64,000 nt of DNA from NCBI GenBank assembly GCA_930367215.1, contig OV884056.1, positions 85,447,285 to 85,511,284 on the forward strand, read 5' to 3'. The notes beneath the pieces were generated by a model. The model searched no databases. It was not told where the DNA came from and worked only from the letters and a program-made list of their open reading frames with translations. Source of the DNA: Pollenia angustigena (lineage: Eukaryota; Arthropoda; Insecta; Diptera; Polleniidae). Below, in pieces: positions 1-11,008 of this stretch (position 1 is the first letter of the stretch; every line of letters begins with the position of its first letter). Both the position numbers and the translations under genes were made by a program.

Positions 1-1767
1 CTCATGCTTTGACACAAATAACGTTCGCTGACGGTAAGTAGTGAGTTACCAACTAACAACTGTTTTATCAGGGGTGCCGTGTCGTTAATTTGTTAAATGT
101 TAATACGGTAGCGCGTTAAATATACAAAAACAAAATGCGTGTAAAAAAGTAACGATTAACGACTAACAAACTAACAAGCTCGGTGTGAATTCCGCTATTG
201 TTGATATAAGTATGTAAGCGTTTAATTCACTTGATTACATTTTTAATTAAAATTCATTTTATTTTTGATTAATGCTTTAGTTGAAGAAAAGAATTGTCGA
301 GAATTTGATATGTGTACATAAAATTACTGTAAGTCACGCATAAATGCTAGTAAGGAATAAATTAGTAGTAAAATTTTAATTCAAAAATAGTAACAAGTAA
401 CTGGAGCTGAAAAAAATTGAACTTTTAACCACTAACAGAATTCTTTGGTAAAAAATGGTTTAATGACAACTTTTCCTTACAGAAGAAAATTACTGTTGAG
501 CATTGTTTAAAAATAGATATATTTGTTCCTTTTAACTCCTACAAGGAGCAAAGGGCCCAGCATTGTTTGGCATAATATAAAAAATATAGAAATTGGAATT
601 TTTATCATAAAATTTTTTTTCAAATTTGAAAAACACCATCTTTCACCACAATTAATTTTAAAATTTCCTACAATGCTGTTTTAAAACATTATCAGCTATA
701 ATTTATTTTCTATAGAAAAAATATACTCAACACTAAATTGTAAAATCACAATTTTCCGCTAAATAATTCATTATTGCCGCATCTGTTATCGACTGCAGTG
801 ACTGACTAAAAGAATATTAAGAAGAAAAAGATCGTTACAACTATTTTAATAGCTTAATGGAAACTTTTTGTATGGAAAATTTTCAAACAGCAAAAATAAA
901 ACGTTATCAATTATTTTATTCAAAAATAAATAAAAAAAAAACGCATTAATTTAATGCAATTACTGACCAAAGCGCCACAAAAGCCTTACAAATAAAATAT
1001 TTTATATTATTGCCAGCATTTGCATGCAACATCTGAATTTATTTATAGAAATTGTAGCCAATCTTTACGAGATCAATAACCCCTAAGCCACCAACCAGCC
1101 AGCCAAACCAAATCGATCGTTCATCATGAACAACATGTCTGAAATATTACAAAACCCCAAACCGAAATGCATCAATCATCATCGCCTTCACTATACGCCA
1201 TCATCATCACATTTCATCATAATGAAATTGCATGATTTAAGTCCAACTGACTGACCAGTCGTCTGCAGTTGCAAATAAATAGATCTTTTTAATATTAAAG
1301 AAAAATACACGATCAATTAAAAATGATGCTGTTGATGGTTAAATGAATGAACGCTTGAATGGCAACATAATTTTTTTTAATACCGTTTCTCTGCCTGTTC
1401 GTTACAATTTCGATTAAAAAAGCGAACTTTTTTCAATTGTTTTGAGGAAAAAAATCGTTTAGTGATTTGCCTCAATGCAATGGAAGGGCTGTTTGGTTTG
1501 TTCTTTTAAAAGAACGAGAGTCTTGTGCTTCAGAGTGGCTCTTATCACGTGCTTCAGTATTTATTTTTTATTTTTATTGTTGTTCCTTAATTTTTATTAT
1601 TATTGCAATTAAATATTTTTTTACTGTAGTTTTCCATCATCTTTTGTTTCTTTTTTTTATTATTATTTTTATTTTGTTCTTTGCAATGTCGATAATGAAT
1701 AAATGGTGGCATACACTGGAAAAAAAGTTTTATTAGTAATCGCTCTAAAAAAATTCAATAATTTCTG
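1..1767. other. AT-rich DNA without a supported gene
   Basis: No repeat or exon is supported. A less AT-rich patch at 1070-1260 contains a 42-codon ORF (from 1126, starting MNNMSEILQNPKPKC) that I cannot support as real. The ORF at 1467-1736 is a low-complexity Phe/Ile run. Confidence 0.5.
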
Positions 1768-1768
1768 A

Positions 1769-2526
1769 GTCCCAATTCTCACCATGCAAGTCTTATTGAT
1801 CAGCTTGCTAGTGATCAATAATATCAATTGGAGAAGTAGACGAGGGGAAAATAAACAAGTACTGGGCTTAATGTACTCTTCAAATAAGTTTTATTTTCTT
1901 ATTCGTAATGTAAATAACGCACACACGTGTAAAAAATGCACTTCATGCATAAACAAGTAACATTTCAGCAAAGGCATGTAGATGGTAGTGTCGATACTAC
2001 AACAAGTACAATACCAAAAAAATGTGTCAAAAACACAAGCAACTTTTGACATTTCTCTCTCTTTAATGGCTCATAAATCACTGATGGTTTAAACGCTGGT
2101 TTAGTTGAACTAAACTTGAATTTATATGTAGTTTAAACTCAGCAACTATAAATCAGTGTCCCATGTAATATATGTAGTTAAAAAAATAACATGTGGCAGC
2201 ACTACGATAAATCTTATCAAATTCATACGGTCTGTATTGGTAGTTTAAACTCCCAATTTTATGCGTTTAAAGATGGTTTATATTTTTAGTGATTTATAGA
2301 TTTGTTAGTTTAAACCCATTTTAAACCAAAAAGAGAGTTTAACATGCTTTGATTTGTTAGCCCTAAGTAAGAAAAAAAGTAGCACGGCTGTGCTTTCAAC
2401 GCCACGTGAAAAATGAATTCGCCTTGATTTCAGCAATAAGACTTGCATTGTGTGAAAGCCGAAGATAGTTCAAAGAATAAAATGTGATCAGTTTAACAAA
2501 AATACTCGCATCGGTAGAATTGGGAC
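1769..2526. mobile_element. TIR element (GTCCCAATTC ends) hosting a nested MITE
   Basis: The left end GTCCCAATTCTCACCATGCA and the right end (...GAATTGGGAC) are inverted, with a further inverted match CAAGTCTTATTG / CAATAAGACTTG. Flanks are TGA on the left and TAA on the right, which fits a decayed TAA duplication. The MITE at 2067-2363 is inserted inside. Confidence 0.55.
2067..2363. mobile_element. MITE, GGGCTAATAAATCA family, copy 1
   Basis: This element of about 297 bp has inverted ends (TGGCTCATAAATCA and the complement of GATTTGTTAGCCC) and TAA on both sides. The inverted copy at 13899-14196 matches it over its full length, including internal GTTTAAAC-type boxes. Confidence 0.75.
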
Positions 2527-2633
2527 TAATAATTTGTTTAGCCACAGTTCGCACGCTTCAAATATTGCTTTTTGGGATTCTTTGCGATTGGGTTTTAAAA
2601 TTTTCGAAATGTTCTTTCAAATTTTTTCAATTA

Positions 2634-2774
2634 GTGCCGGTTCACACACGTCAAGTTTGACACGTCAGGTCTTGAGCTTTTAGGAGAGAAGGGAAAAGAG
2701 AATGCCATTAATTTTCCCCTCTCCCCCAAAACTCAAGACTTGACGAGTCAAACTTGACGTGTGTGAACCGGCAC
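2634..2774. mobile_element. Foldback MITE, GTGCCGGTTCACAC family, copy 1
   Basis: The element is 141 bp and almost entirely two inverted arms (GTGCCGGTTCACACACG...) around a short purine/pyrimidine-rich loop, flanked by TTA on both sides (2631-2633, 2775-2777). The 65-codon ORF across it is incidental. Confidence 0.82.
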
Positions 2775-3149
2775 TTACTTATGACTATTTTTTCTGAAGC
2801 CATCCTTGTGCATTTAATAACGAGTAAAAGAGCAAAGCGTTCTGACGAGAAGAAGCAATTCCGAACGAACCCCATTCTTCTTCTTTCACTTTCCTTAAAA
2901 TTCAAAAGTTTACTCGTGTGACACGATTCAGAATCCAGAACAGACGGTGAAATTCAACTGCAACGAACCCCTTTTACAATTTCAACTTCCTCACATCTCG
3001 CAACCTCAATTGTACCACAATGTGAGGAATGCAAGCTTTAACGCAACTGATTTCCTATGCATTTCGAACCGGTTTCAAAATAGTCCCGTCATGTTCGGTC
3101 TCTCAAAGGAGTCTATGGCATAAACTCAAATGACTCTCAAAATCCACTA

Positions 3150-3354
3150 GAAGTTGCAGTCTGTTCTTGGCCTTGGGGATCTAATTATTTCTGTCAATAC
3201 TGAACGAATCGGAATTATTTTAAAGCATGAATTTGAGTTTTACAATACTGAAAAAATAATTTCGATTCTTTTAGTATCGACTAAAAGAATTAGAAATAAA
3301 ATTGCTTTCGAATCAAGAAAGTACTCGATCACGACTGGCAGAATTAGGTCCCAG
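3150..3354. mobile_element. Degenerate foldback element (relative of 20192-20424)
   Basis: It shares the internal segment TCAATACTGAACGAATCGG and the right arm ending in ACTCGATCACGACTGGCAGA...GGTCCC with the intact copy at 20192-20424. The left arm has decayed. Confidence 0.6.
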
Positions 3355-3503
3355 AACAAAGCAATTGACCTGTTCGCAGGTTCTCAAAATTACGTATTTA
3401 ACCGCCTTTCGATAATTCAGTCTTCATCAAAATTTAAGATATTTTGAGAAATTGTTAAATAATTTAAATTAGATTTTAATTATTTCAGAATTAACATCAT
3501 TAT

Positions 3504-3724
3504 ATATGAGGCTATCAGCGCAGAAATAGTGTAACCCACAACTTAATTTGGTAACGGTTCTGGTGTAAGATATGTTTTTTGCACTGTTCTTTACAGTGCA
3601 ATAGTCGAGTAAGCCAACTGGGCCGTTAAAACCAAGTACTATAGTGCAAGAGTGGTGTTAAGTCCTCATTATCTCATAATAAGTAGTCTGGGGTTACACC
3701 ACTTCTGCGCTGATAGCCTCATAT
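3504..3724. mobile_element. Foldback element with ATATGAGGCTATCAGCGC ends
   Basis: The arms share TGAGGCTATCAGCGCAGAA and a further TGTAACCC match in inverted orientation, 221 bp in total. Flanks are AT-rich and a target duplication cannot be resolved. Confidence 0.7.
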
Positions 3725-4419
3725 AATAATCTATTTCACACATCCAAGGTTTTTCCATCAAATAAATTTATTCAGATCAGCGAAGAGATTTTTTTTTTTT
3801 AATAATTTGTATAACATTTCGTTGAGTGTAAAATAAAAGTATATTTGTTTTAAAAATAAAAATGTTTAATGACCTTTGAGCTCTATAACAGTTTTACAAT
3901 TACATATTAACAACTTCTGCATGTACATATTTTTAAATAAATGAAAGAATTAAAAAGAGAACAACTTTTCTTGCATATGCATTTAATGAAGTTTTATTTA
4001 TTCATTTAGAAAGAAGAAATTTACTGATTGTATCAGTGCATTGATAAAGCGCCAAAAGAACTGTAAGAATCTTTTGGCAACTTGTTTTTTTTTAAATTAA
4101 TTTTGTAATGAACGAGTTTTGCATCTCAGCTACTTCATTATAAGTAAGTTTTTATAGACTTTCCTGGATAGTTGCGCCTGACTGCTTAAGCTTCTCTTGT
4201 GAGTCTTTTCTAAATCGAATCTTGGGTATTTAAAAGATTTTAATGTCATATTGTTCTTTATATACCAATTGCATTTGTCATACTCGTTAAACATTTTCAA
4301 AGATCGGTCGGTGTTTATGTGACGCGAAAAATAGAAATAGACCTAAGGGACCTAAATACTTGTATCTTTGGTGTACCATCACTGAGCGTGTTGTTTTTGG
4401 TCTCATTTGAAAGCGACAC
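3725..4419. other. AT-rich DNA without a supported feature
   Basis: I see no repeat or coding signal in this stretch. Confidence 0.4.
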
Positions 4420-4982
4420 ATCTCAACTAGGGAATGGTAAATCGATTTCGTATTCCAATCGAAAATCGATTTTGTGGTAAAAAAAAATCGATTTTTTGCA
4501 ATCGAATTTACGTATGCGATTTTATACTGAAATCGATTATTGGGCTTTTAAAATCGATTTTTTTATTTTTATCAAAATTTTGGCAATTTTTAATTTTAAT
4601 CTTAATTAAATCGATAAATTATGGGCATGCACAATAGAACTTATTTTTTTTTGTGCGTACATACGTCTGTAGGTATGCTTATGCAGTTTTCCCAGTTTAA
4701 AGTTGTATTTACCTATTAGTATCCTTGATATACTTCCTAGTTTAATATAAGGACTCTGTGAGCGATATTTAAATCTAGTTAAAAAAGCAAAGTGAACAAA
4801 CAAAAAGTATGTAATTTTTCCTAACAAATACGAAATTACAAGGAAATGTCTCTGCATCTTTATGGCATCAATGACATGCAAACTTGTTTTTTTTAAACTA
4901 ACTTAATAGTAACTTATCAAAGAAACAGTCGCCACCGATCAGGAACTACTGTAATAATCCTTTGAAATACTTTCCATACATT

Positions 4983-5090
4983 CAGGCTTGTCACAGAATT
5001 AAATCCGATCAAAAGTGATTTCGTTTAATGTAAAGCAAGATACGAAATCACTTCCACTTTCGATCGGAGTAATTTTATGTGACAGGCCTG
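4983..5090. mobile_element. 108-bp foldback MITE, CAGGCTTGTCACA ends
   Basis: The arms match in inverted orientation (CAGGCTTGTCACA against TGTGACAGGCCTG, plus CGAAATCACTT-type inner arms). It is nested in the hAT-like element. Target duplication is unclear. Confidence 0.72.
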
Positions 5091-5149
5091 ATTGACTACA
5101 GAAGAACACAATTTTAATATGTAAAATGTACATGCACTTGTTCCTCTAA

Positions 5150-5502
5150 AGGCTAGATTACACTATTATACTTTGTATTAATACATGTCAAAAACTCAAG
5201 TAATATGACAAAGTGTGATAGTGTGAATGCAATGTGTCACGAAAATGACAAGTATTAAGAAAAAAGTTTGACATCCCATACGACTTCATCGTTTTTTGAA
5301 AAATTTCAAAACAATAATACTTTTCATTGGATCAGGGTTGCATTTTTTTTCATGTGTGAGTGTTTATACTTTGTGAGATGGTGTGAACACAAACTGTCAT
5401 GTTACATTAGATTTTTTGACAGTCGCAACAAAACTCATTAGATTTCCATCTCACAAAGTATTATGGAATACGTAAGACTTGTAAGATAGTGTAATCTAGG
5501 CT
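5150..5502. mobile_element. MITE, AGGCTAGATTACAC family, copy 1
   Basis: The ends AGGCTAGATTACACTAT and its inverted counterpart are flanked by TAA (5147-5149, 5503-5505). An inner ACTTTGT...ACAAAGT pairing continues the foldback. Relatives lie at 48526-48808 and 60465-61272. Confidence 0.75.
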
Positions 5503-6023
5503 TAAAGGCGATCTCAAAATTTACACATTTTCACTTTTTGCAGGAAAATTATAAAAAGTAGTCATATCTACACACTGTAAAAATCTCAGTTCAATTAATC
5601 TAGTAGTTTTCCAAAAAAAAATGCTGGTGTATACCCCTTTGTGATATAAGGTATGAGTTTGTAAATTTATCTTAAACGATTTTGAAATCGATTTTGAGGT
5701 TCGATTAATCGATTTCAAAAACCGTAATAAAAAAAGTCGATCGAAAAATTTAAAATCGATTTTGGTATCCATTTACCATTCCCTAATCAGAACCTTGTTG
5801 GTCCACCTTGAAAACGCACGTAGGTCGTCCCTACCTCTTGTTTTGTGTAGTTGGTTTTTACTGTTCCCTTTACCTTACTGGTCCCTTTCTTTATGCGCTG
5901 TCACTATATGTGACATTTTACTGAAGGAAGTCACAATCTATTATTTTCTCCATCAATGTCACGTGCTTAAAGACCAATTAGAGCTTTTAATGAAAGGTCT
6001 GGGGCAGGGCTGGGCGAACTTAA

Positions 6024-6186
6024 TACAGCGTTTACATTTGCCAGTACTGGCAAGACAGTAAGCATATACATATTAGTTGGCAAAACAATGCAAAAACAAA
6101 ATAGCTGTAAAAGTGTTTATGTATTAGTGAAAAAGTTTGAATAAATTGATACTGTCTTGCCAGTACTGGCAAATGTAAACGCTATG
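6024..6186. mobile_element. 163-bp MITE with TTGCCAGTACTGGCAA palindromes, copy 1
   Basis: The inverted ends AGCGTTTACATTTGCC each contain the 16-bp perfect palindrome TTGCCAGTACTGGCAA. Flanks are TAA on both sides. It is almost identical to 6354-6516 and, inverted, to 55060-55222; all three are exactly 163 bp. Confidence 0.82.
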
Positions 6187-6195
6187 TAATACTGA

Positions 6196-6310
6196 TATGA
6201 TCGACACTTATTTGTCAAGAAACATTCGGCGTCAAGAAACTTTTCAATTAAAATGTGTGAAATGAAACAAAAATGCCATAAATTGAAATAAACAACTGTT
6301 TTCCTCACTT
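6196..6310 (-). repeat. Dispersed repeat shared with 45390-45500
   Basis: The complement of this stretch matches 45390-45500 (for example AACAGTTGTTT and TATGGCATTTTTGTTTCATT). It lies between the two 163-bp MITEs. Its class is unknown. Confidence 0.5.
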
Positions 6311-6353
6311 AACTTCTAACCGTAACTGTGACGTAACACTAGGTCTGCAATAA

Positions 6354-6516
6354 CACAGCGTTTACATTTGCCAGTACTGGCAAGACAGTAAGCATGTACA
6401 TATTAGTTGGCAAAACAATGCAAAAACAAAATAGCTGTAAAAGTGTTTATGTATTAGTGAAAAAGTTTGAATGAATTGCTACTGTCTTGCCAGTACTGGC
6501 AAATGTAAACGCTATG
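6354..6516. mobile_element. 163-bp MITE with TTGCCAGTACTGGCAA palindromes, copy 2
   Basis: Same family and orientation as copy 1, 168 bp downstream of it, flanked by TAA (6351-6353, 6517-6519). The near-identity implies recent movement. Confidence 0.83.
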
Positions 6517-6742
6517 TAAAGATAAATATCTCAGCAATTTGGCAATAACGTCGGCAGAATAACAGAGTAATATTTCTTATTGCTCAGCTTATGTTAAAGG
6601 CATAGGAAAACTTATCTATGTTAACTCATAATTTGAAAAAAATCAATGAAGAAGGTGCAGTGTAAAAAGTTATGCTTGAGGTTTTTTTATATTATTTTTA
6701 TTAAACACATATTTTTTGTTAAAATAAAATTTATATTTTTAA

Positions 6743-7304
6743 GCCCATTTTCATGACTTACCTTTAAAGATCGTAATAGTTAATGGTACCTTTAGCACTA
6801 GTGAGGAATAAAGTTACCTTCAACTATTTTTTGTTTTCACAACTTCTCCATAAAATAAACTTGCCATTTTTAAAAATGTGGCAATACTAAAGTAAATACC
6901 GATTATTTTTGCCAAAATAAAAATACGAGCTGGCAACAACGTACTTTCTTTTTCTTTTCTCATTTTAAATTTTTGTGTTCACAAATATTTTTTAATAATG
7001 GCAAATATAAGTGAAAATCCGCATTCACGCAAATTTAACATTTTGTATATTTTATTTGTCAAAATACGAGTTTGTTATTAATTTACAAAATATACGTATA
7101 CTTGGAGCTGCCATATATAAAAAAAATGTGTATAAAATATGGCAATCTCAAATCTAAACCTTACGACAAAACTTAAAAGTAGTACGTTCCTCTCTTTACC
7201 TTATCCTTCACTTTTAGATTAAAGGGAACTTGTGATAATTAAAAACTCATTATCTGTTCGATAACTTCCTATATTTAGCTATGGTAAAGTCGTGAAAACG
7301 GGTC
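6743..7304. mobile_element. 562-bp TIR element, relative of 59420-59638
   Basis: The ends GCCCATTTTCATGACTTACC and GGTAAAGTCGTGAAAACGGG are inverted, flanked by TAA (6740-6742, 7305-7307). The terminal motif matches the shorter MITE at 59420-59638. The interior is non-coding. Confidence 0.65.
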
Positions 7305-8256
7305 TAAGTGTGTAAGTCATTAAAATCCCGTTATCCAAAGCCTCTACATAACGAAGTCTTGAACTAAAGCCTCCATACAACGAAGTTAGAAAAAGCAAAA
7401 TTAAATTTTAAACAAAACGAGGAAGTCCCTTTTAAAAACCACGAAAGGTACATAAATGTCTTTGCATACTTAAAGTGCCACAAATGTAGTCAGTTCTGTT
7501 TTGGTTCTTTGCCAAATAAAAACATAACTTTTTATTTGCCTCTTAAATATTGATTTTTTATTATGACCATAGTATTTTCGTGTAAAATAGAATTTAGACA
7601 AAAAAAAACTGTAGTTATAACGAATTTTTTTCGTAATTTTTTAAATTTCGTTATACCAAGGTTTCACAATGCATATGTATAACGAATCAATAGCTATAAC
7701 AAAGCGTCTTCACCTGACAATTTTTTGTCATACCAAACGTCAAAGTCTATATAAAAAAAAACTCAAAAATTTTTGTCAGCGTTTTTTACAGAACATCGGT
7801 ACTGATCTAGGGAATCAGCCAAATAGAATAGTAGATTTTTTTTATTTATTCGCTTTTGCACCAAGGCCATCTTAATAAGTGTTTATTTTACTGCTTTTTG
7901 CCAAAAAATTACACTTTTTATTGACACTCTCTTTTTTAAGAAAATAAAAATTTGTTTCGCAGATCAGATAAAAACACAATGCGAATTTAAACAATTATAC
8001 AATATACAATATGTTTGAATGACCATGGTGGTGGCAGAAATAGACAAAAAAAATCGCAACAATTGCAAAAAACATAATTTTTTAATATTTTACTTTAACA
8101 AAAATACATTGTAAAAGCGAGGTCTTTTTATTTAGAAAAGAACAAAGAAATAAAATTAACATTTTCATACATTAACAGTTTTTAAATAGTTAATTATGTT
8201 ACTGTAAAAACCACCAGTATGAAAATTTATCCATGCTGGCTCTTTATCTGCATTTA
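7305..8256. other. AT-rich DNA, only a half MITE recognised
   Basis: Apart from the half copy at 7705-7789 I see no repeat or gene. Confidence 0.4.
7705..7789. mobile_element. Half copy of the CACCTGACAATTTTTTGTCA MITE
   Basis: The left arm and loop match the full copies at 26207-26340, 48253-48392 and 53699-53834. The right arm is missing. Confidence 0.65.
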
Positions 8257-8338
8257 GGTTAACAACTCGTCATCTTATTATTGGTTTGGCGCATATAATG
8301 GCAATTTCCCCAATAATGAGCTGACGAACTATTAACCT
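8257..8338. mobile_element. 82-bp mini foldback element
   Basis: The ends GGTTAACAACTCG and CGAACTATTAACC are inverted, with inner TTATTGG/CCAATAA pairing, flanked by TTTA or TTA on both sides. Confidence 0.6.
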
Positions 8339-9336
8339 TTAATTGCTATAATTTCTTATGGAACCTCCCTCCAATTCTTTTTTCAGTTTTCGAATTATTG
8401 TATAAAAAAAGACTGTGATGAAAACATTGTTTTTTATTGCTATATCTGGAGAACATCAACAATTAATATATTTAAATTAGTTTGTCGTTAGTTGCTTCAA
8501 GTGTACTTAGACCGTTATACTGTTCTTATTAGTTTTCTTTTCCCGAAATCCGGATAGATTTTTTAATAGAAATCTTAAATAAAAAATCCCAAAAATTTCC
8601 AGGGATTTTTTCCCCGAATAATGTGCGGTATCCCATGATTTTTTTCATCGAAATCCCGTATAAAAATTAGTAATTGCAACAGAGAGGGTTAATAAAATGT
8701 CAGCAACAGTGTTCGAAAATAAACAGAACATTATTTAGCGTTCGGCTCACACAGTTAGGAACGATATCTATTTTTAAATGTTTGTGTTAAAGAACACAAC
8801 CATTAATACCGTTCGTAACTATTTTCAAGAAGGAGCCGAACATTATATAGTGTTCGGTTCTTCGTTAAAAACAAAACAATTGTAATGATACTGTAGAAAA
8901 ACATTATATTTTAATGTTCCATAATGTTTCTTTTTTTTACATTGATAAAGAAATGAACAAACAAAAAATTTTAGCATCAACCGCAGCACGAACAGCTTGT
9001 TTGCCTATTGTGTATATGTTTTGTTTGTGTAAAATTATTATGCCGGCTTTTCGTTTTTTTCGTATGTGTATTTTGTTTTTGTAAAAAAATGTTTTTTGTA
9101 TCAGCCAAAGGAACGCTAGACATAACAGAAACGAGCGAACATTAATGAGCTGAACCGAACACAATGTAGTTTGTGATTTAAAAAAAACCGAACGGAATTG
9201 AATGTTCTCATCTTTTTGTTGAGTTGGATAAGAACAGTATTATTTTTGTGTTCAAAAGATGACAAACAGGGAAGCATTATTTTTTTAATGATTTTCTTTA
9301 CACACACTATTACACTAAGGAGCGATATTTATGGTG
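8339..9336. other. AT-rich DNA with scattered GTTCGG boxes
   Basis: The motif CATTATWTAGYGTTCGG recurs at about 8731 and 8842 and, inverted, near 9150-9165 (CCGAACACAATG). This may be the ruin of a TIR element, but the termini are not clear. Confidence 0.3.
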
Positions 9337-9524
9337 TTTTCTACAAAAAATGTGACATTTTATTAAAAAAAATGCAATTTGGTGTCTGTTTCTTAAAAAT
9401 TTTGCTCCCGAAAAGGGTGGCTTGTTTTATTCTAAAAAAAACACCCTTTTCGGGAGCAAATTTTTTAAGAAACAGACACAAAATTGCATTTTTTTAAATA
9501 AATGTCACATTTTTTTGTAGAAAA
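9337..9524. mobile_element. Near-perfect hairpin element with arms of about 84 bp
   Basis: Two almost identical inverted arms (from TTCTACAAAAAATGTGACAT inward to TTGCTCCCGAAAAGGGTG) enclose a loop of about 20 nt. A degraded half lies at 10050-10310. As a transcript or single strand it would form one long hairpin. Confidence 0.75.
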
Positions 9525-10049
9525 GAAATGGTGTTTATTTTCAAACACTGTTAAGCAATACTTTTGCAAACGACTAGTTAGCAGTGTTATACCCTGTGCA
9601 CTAAGTGATATACCCTATGTTAATACATTGATATTAAAAAAATAAATGAACAAAATGAATGACCAAATTCCAATTTCTTTAGTTTGTTTTTCATAAAATA
9701 TGTAAACAAGAAAATACCTTCGCCAGATTGCCGATTTATTAGCATCAAGTTTTTACGATTTCTTGATTTGACGTTTTTTTTTTCAAAAACAATTTTATAA
9801 CACCGAATCCATTTAAATTTTATATCACTGACAACCTACCATTAACAATGTAATGCTTTTTTTGTTTTTACTATAAAATAATAGAAAAAAATAACTATTA
9901 AAACTTAAAATTTGTACTGTCCTGATTAGAGGCGATTTTTCCCAACTTCGTCTGGTAGCCTTATATACATATAAACAGAAGCCATCTTTTTACAGGGCAT
10001 TATCAACAATATCGATTTATACGAGGCGTAAAGTGCAATGCCTTATGAC

Positions 10050-10315
10050 ATTTAGGGGTGAATTTTTTTAGAACAAAACACGCTGCCCTTTTAGAGAGCA
10101 AATAATTTTTAAGAAACGAACACCAAATTATATTTTTGCCTCGGTAGGCTAGCTGGTAGCGAGCTAGTCTATCAGCGCAGGGGTTGCGGGTTTGATTACC
10201 GCCAGAGACTCTGGTTTCTTTCCTGCAGACAAGCGCAGAGCTTCGCGGGATTGATTTAAGAATATAAATAAAAAAAAAATAATATGTGACATTTTTTGTA
10301 GAAAAGAAATACAAA
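10050..10315. mobile_element. Degraded half of the hairpin element, split by a SINE
   Basis: The outer segments match the right arm of 9337-9524 (AAATAATTTTTAAGAAAC and TGTGACATTTTTTGTAGAAA). Between them lies a tRNA-derived SINE at 10138-10283. Confidence 0.6.
10138..10283 (+). mobile_element. tRNA-derived SINE, copy 1
   Basis: The head reads CCTCGGTAGGCTAGCTGGTA, with an A-box-like TAGCTGGTAG and a B-box-like GGGTTTGATTACC about 41 nt later. A unique body follows (CTCTGGTTTCTTTCCTGCAG) and then an A-rich tail. It shares head and body with the copy at 17656-17776 and the head with 22401-22610. Such elements depend on LINE enzymes in trans. Confidence 0.75.
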
Positions 10316-10650
10316 TATTTCGGAGAAGCGCATGGAAGATGTTGCATTTACATTTGAAACATCTAACATCTACTATCAATCCAAAATATTATTACTTTTT
10401 TTATATTTTTTTTTCTACAAAAGTGCCAAAATGTTAAAAGAAAATACCAAAATGTATTTGGAACGCAAATAAAAAAAATTAAGCAAAAAAAGACTTGCAA
10501 AAAAGGAAAAACATGATAAATAGCAACTCTGCTTTTAAACCAAATCCCATTTTGTCAATGCTGCCACAGTAATAAAAAAAATCGAAAGATTTAAAAGGGA
10601 ACTACAGAAGATTGCATAATTTTGTAAAGATGTTGAAAGTGTGAAAATAC

Positions 10651-10767
10651 TATTACGGTTTACAACTCAACTCAGTTGAGTTGTAATTACGACAACTGGT
10701 TGTGATCAGCTGTAATTTTTGCTATGTTTTTGTTCTCCGCAATATAGCAAAGTTGTAAACCATAATA
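10651..10767. mobile_element. Small TIR element, ACGGTTTACAACT ends
   Basis: The segments ATTACGGTTTACAACT and AGTTGTAAACCATAAT are inverted about 117 bp apart. The flanks AATAC on both sides may be the target duplication. Confidence 0.5.
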
Positions 10768-11008
10768 CAAAAATTAAGAAACCGTAAACCGATTTTTATG
10801 ATTCTATTGAAGAGAAGTGATCGTTATACTAAAGAGTTTTTGTATATATTTTGTAAAATTTGTACTCGGTTGTAAAAAACATTATGGAAGAGGTCTTCAA
10901 CTTAAACCTAATTATTATTTTAACTAAAATGTTGATTTTTAGCTTAATTACAAGATGTTAAAATGGCTTAAAATAAATGCTTAAAAAAGTTCAAATGGAT
11001 ATAGAATA

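Larger units (their letters stand above)
4428..5785. mobile_element. hAT-like non-autonomous element with AATCGATTT boxes
   Basis: The ends TAGGGAATGGTAAAT and ATTTACCATTCCCTA are inverted. The 8-bp flanks ATCTCAAC (4420-4427) and ATCAGAAC (5786-5793) match at 6 of 8 positions, fitting a decayed hAT duplication. Both sub-termini are packed with AATCGATTT boxes (4440-4565 and 5680-5765), likely transposase-binding arrays. Two further elements are nested inside (4983-5090 and 5150-5502). Confidence 0.65.

Noticed and set aside
1126..1254. 42-codon ORF starting MNNMSEILQNPKPKC
   Set aside because: It lies in a slightly less AT-rich patch, but there is no second copy, splice context or recognised domain.
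1467..1736. 89-codon ORF
   Set aside because: Low-complexity Phe/Ile/Leu run in T-rich DNA with no homology signal.
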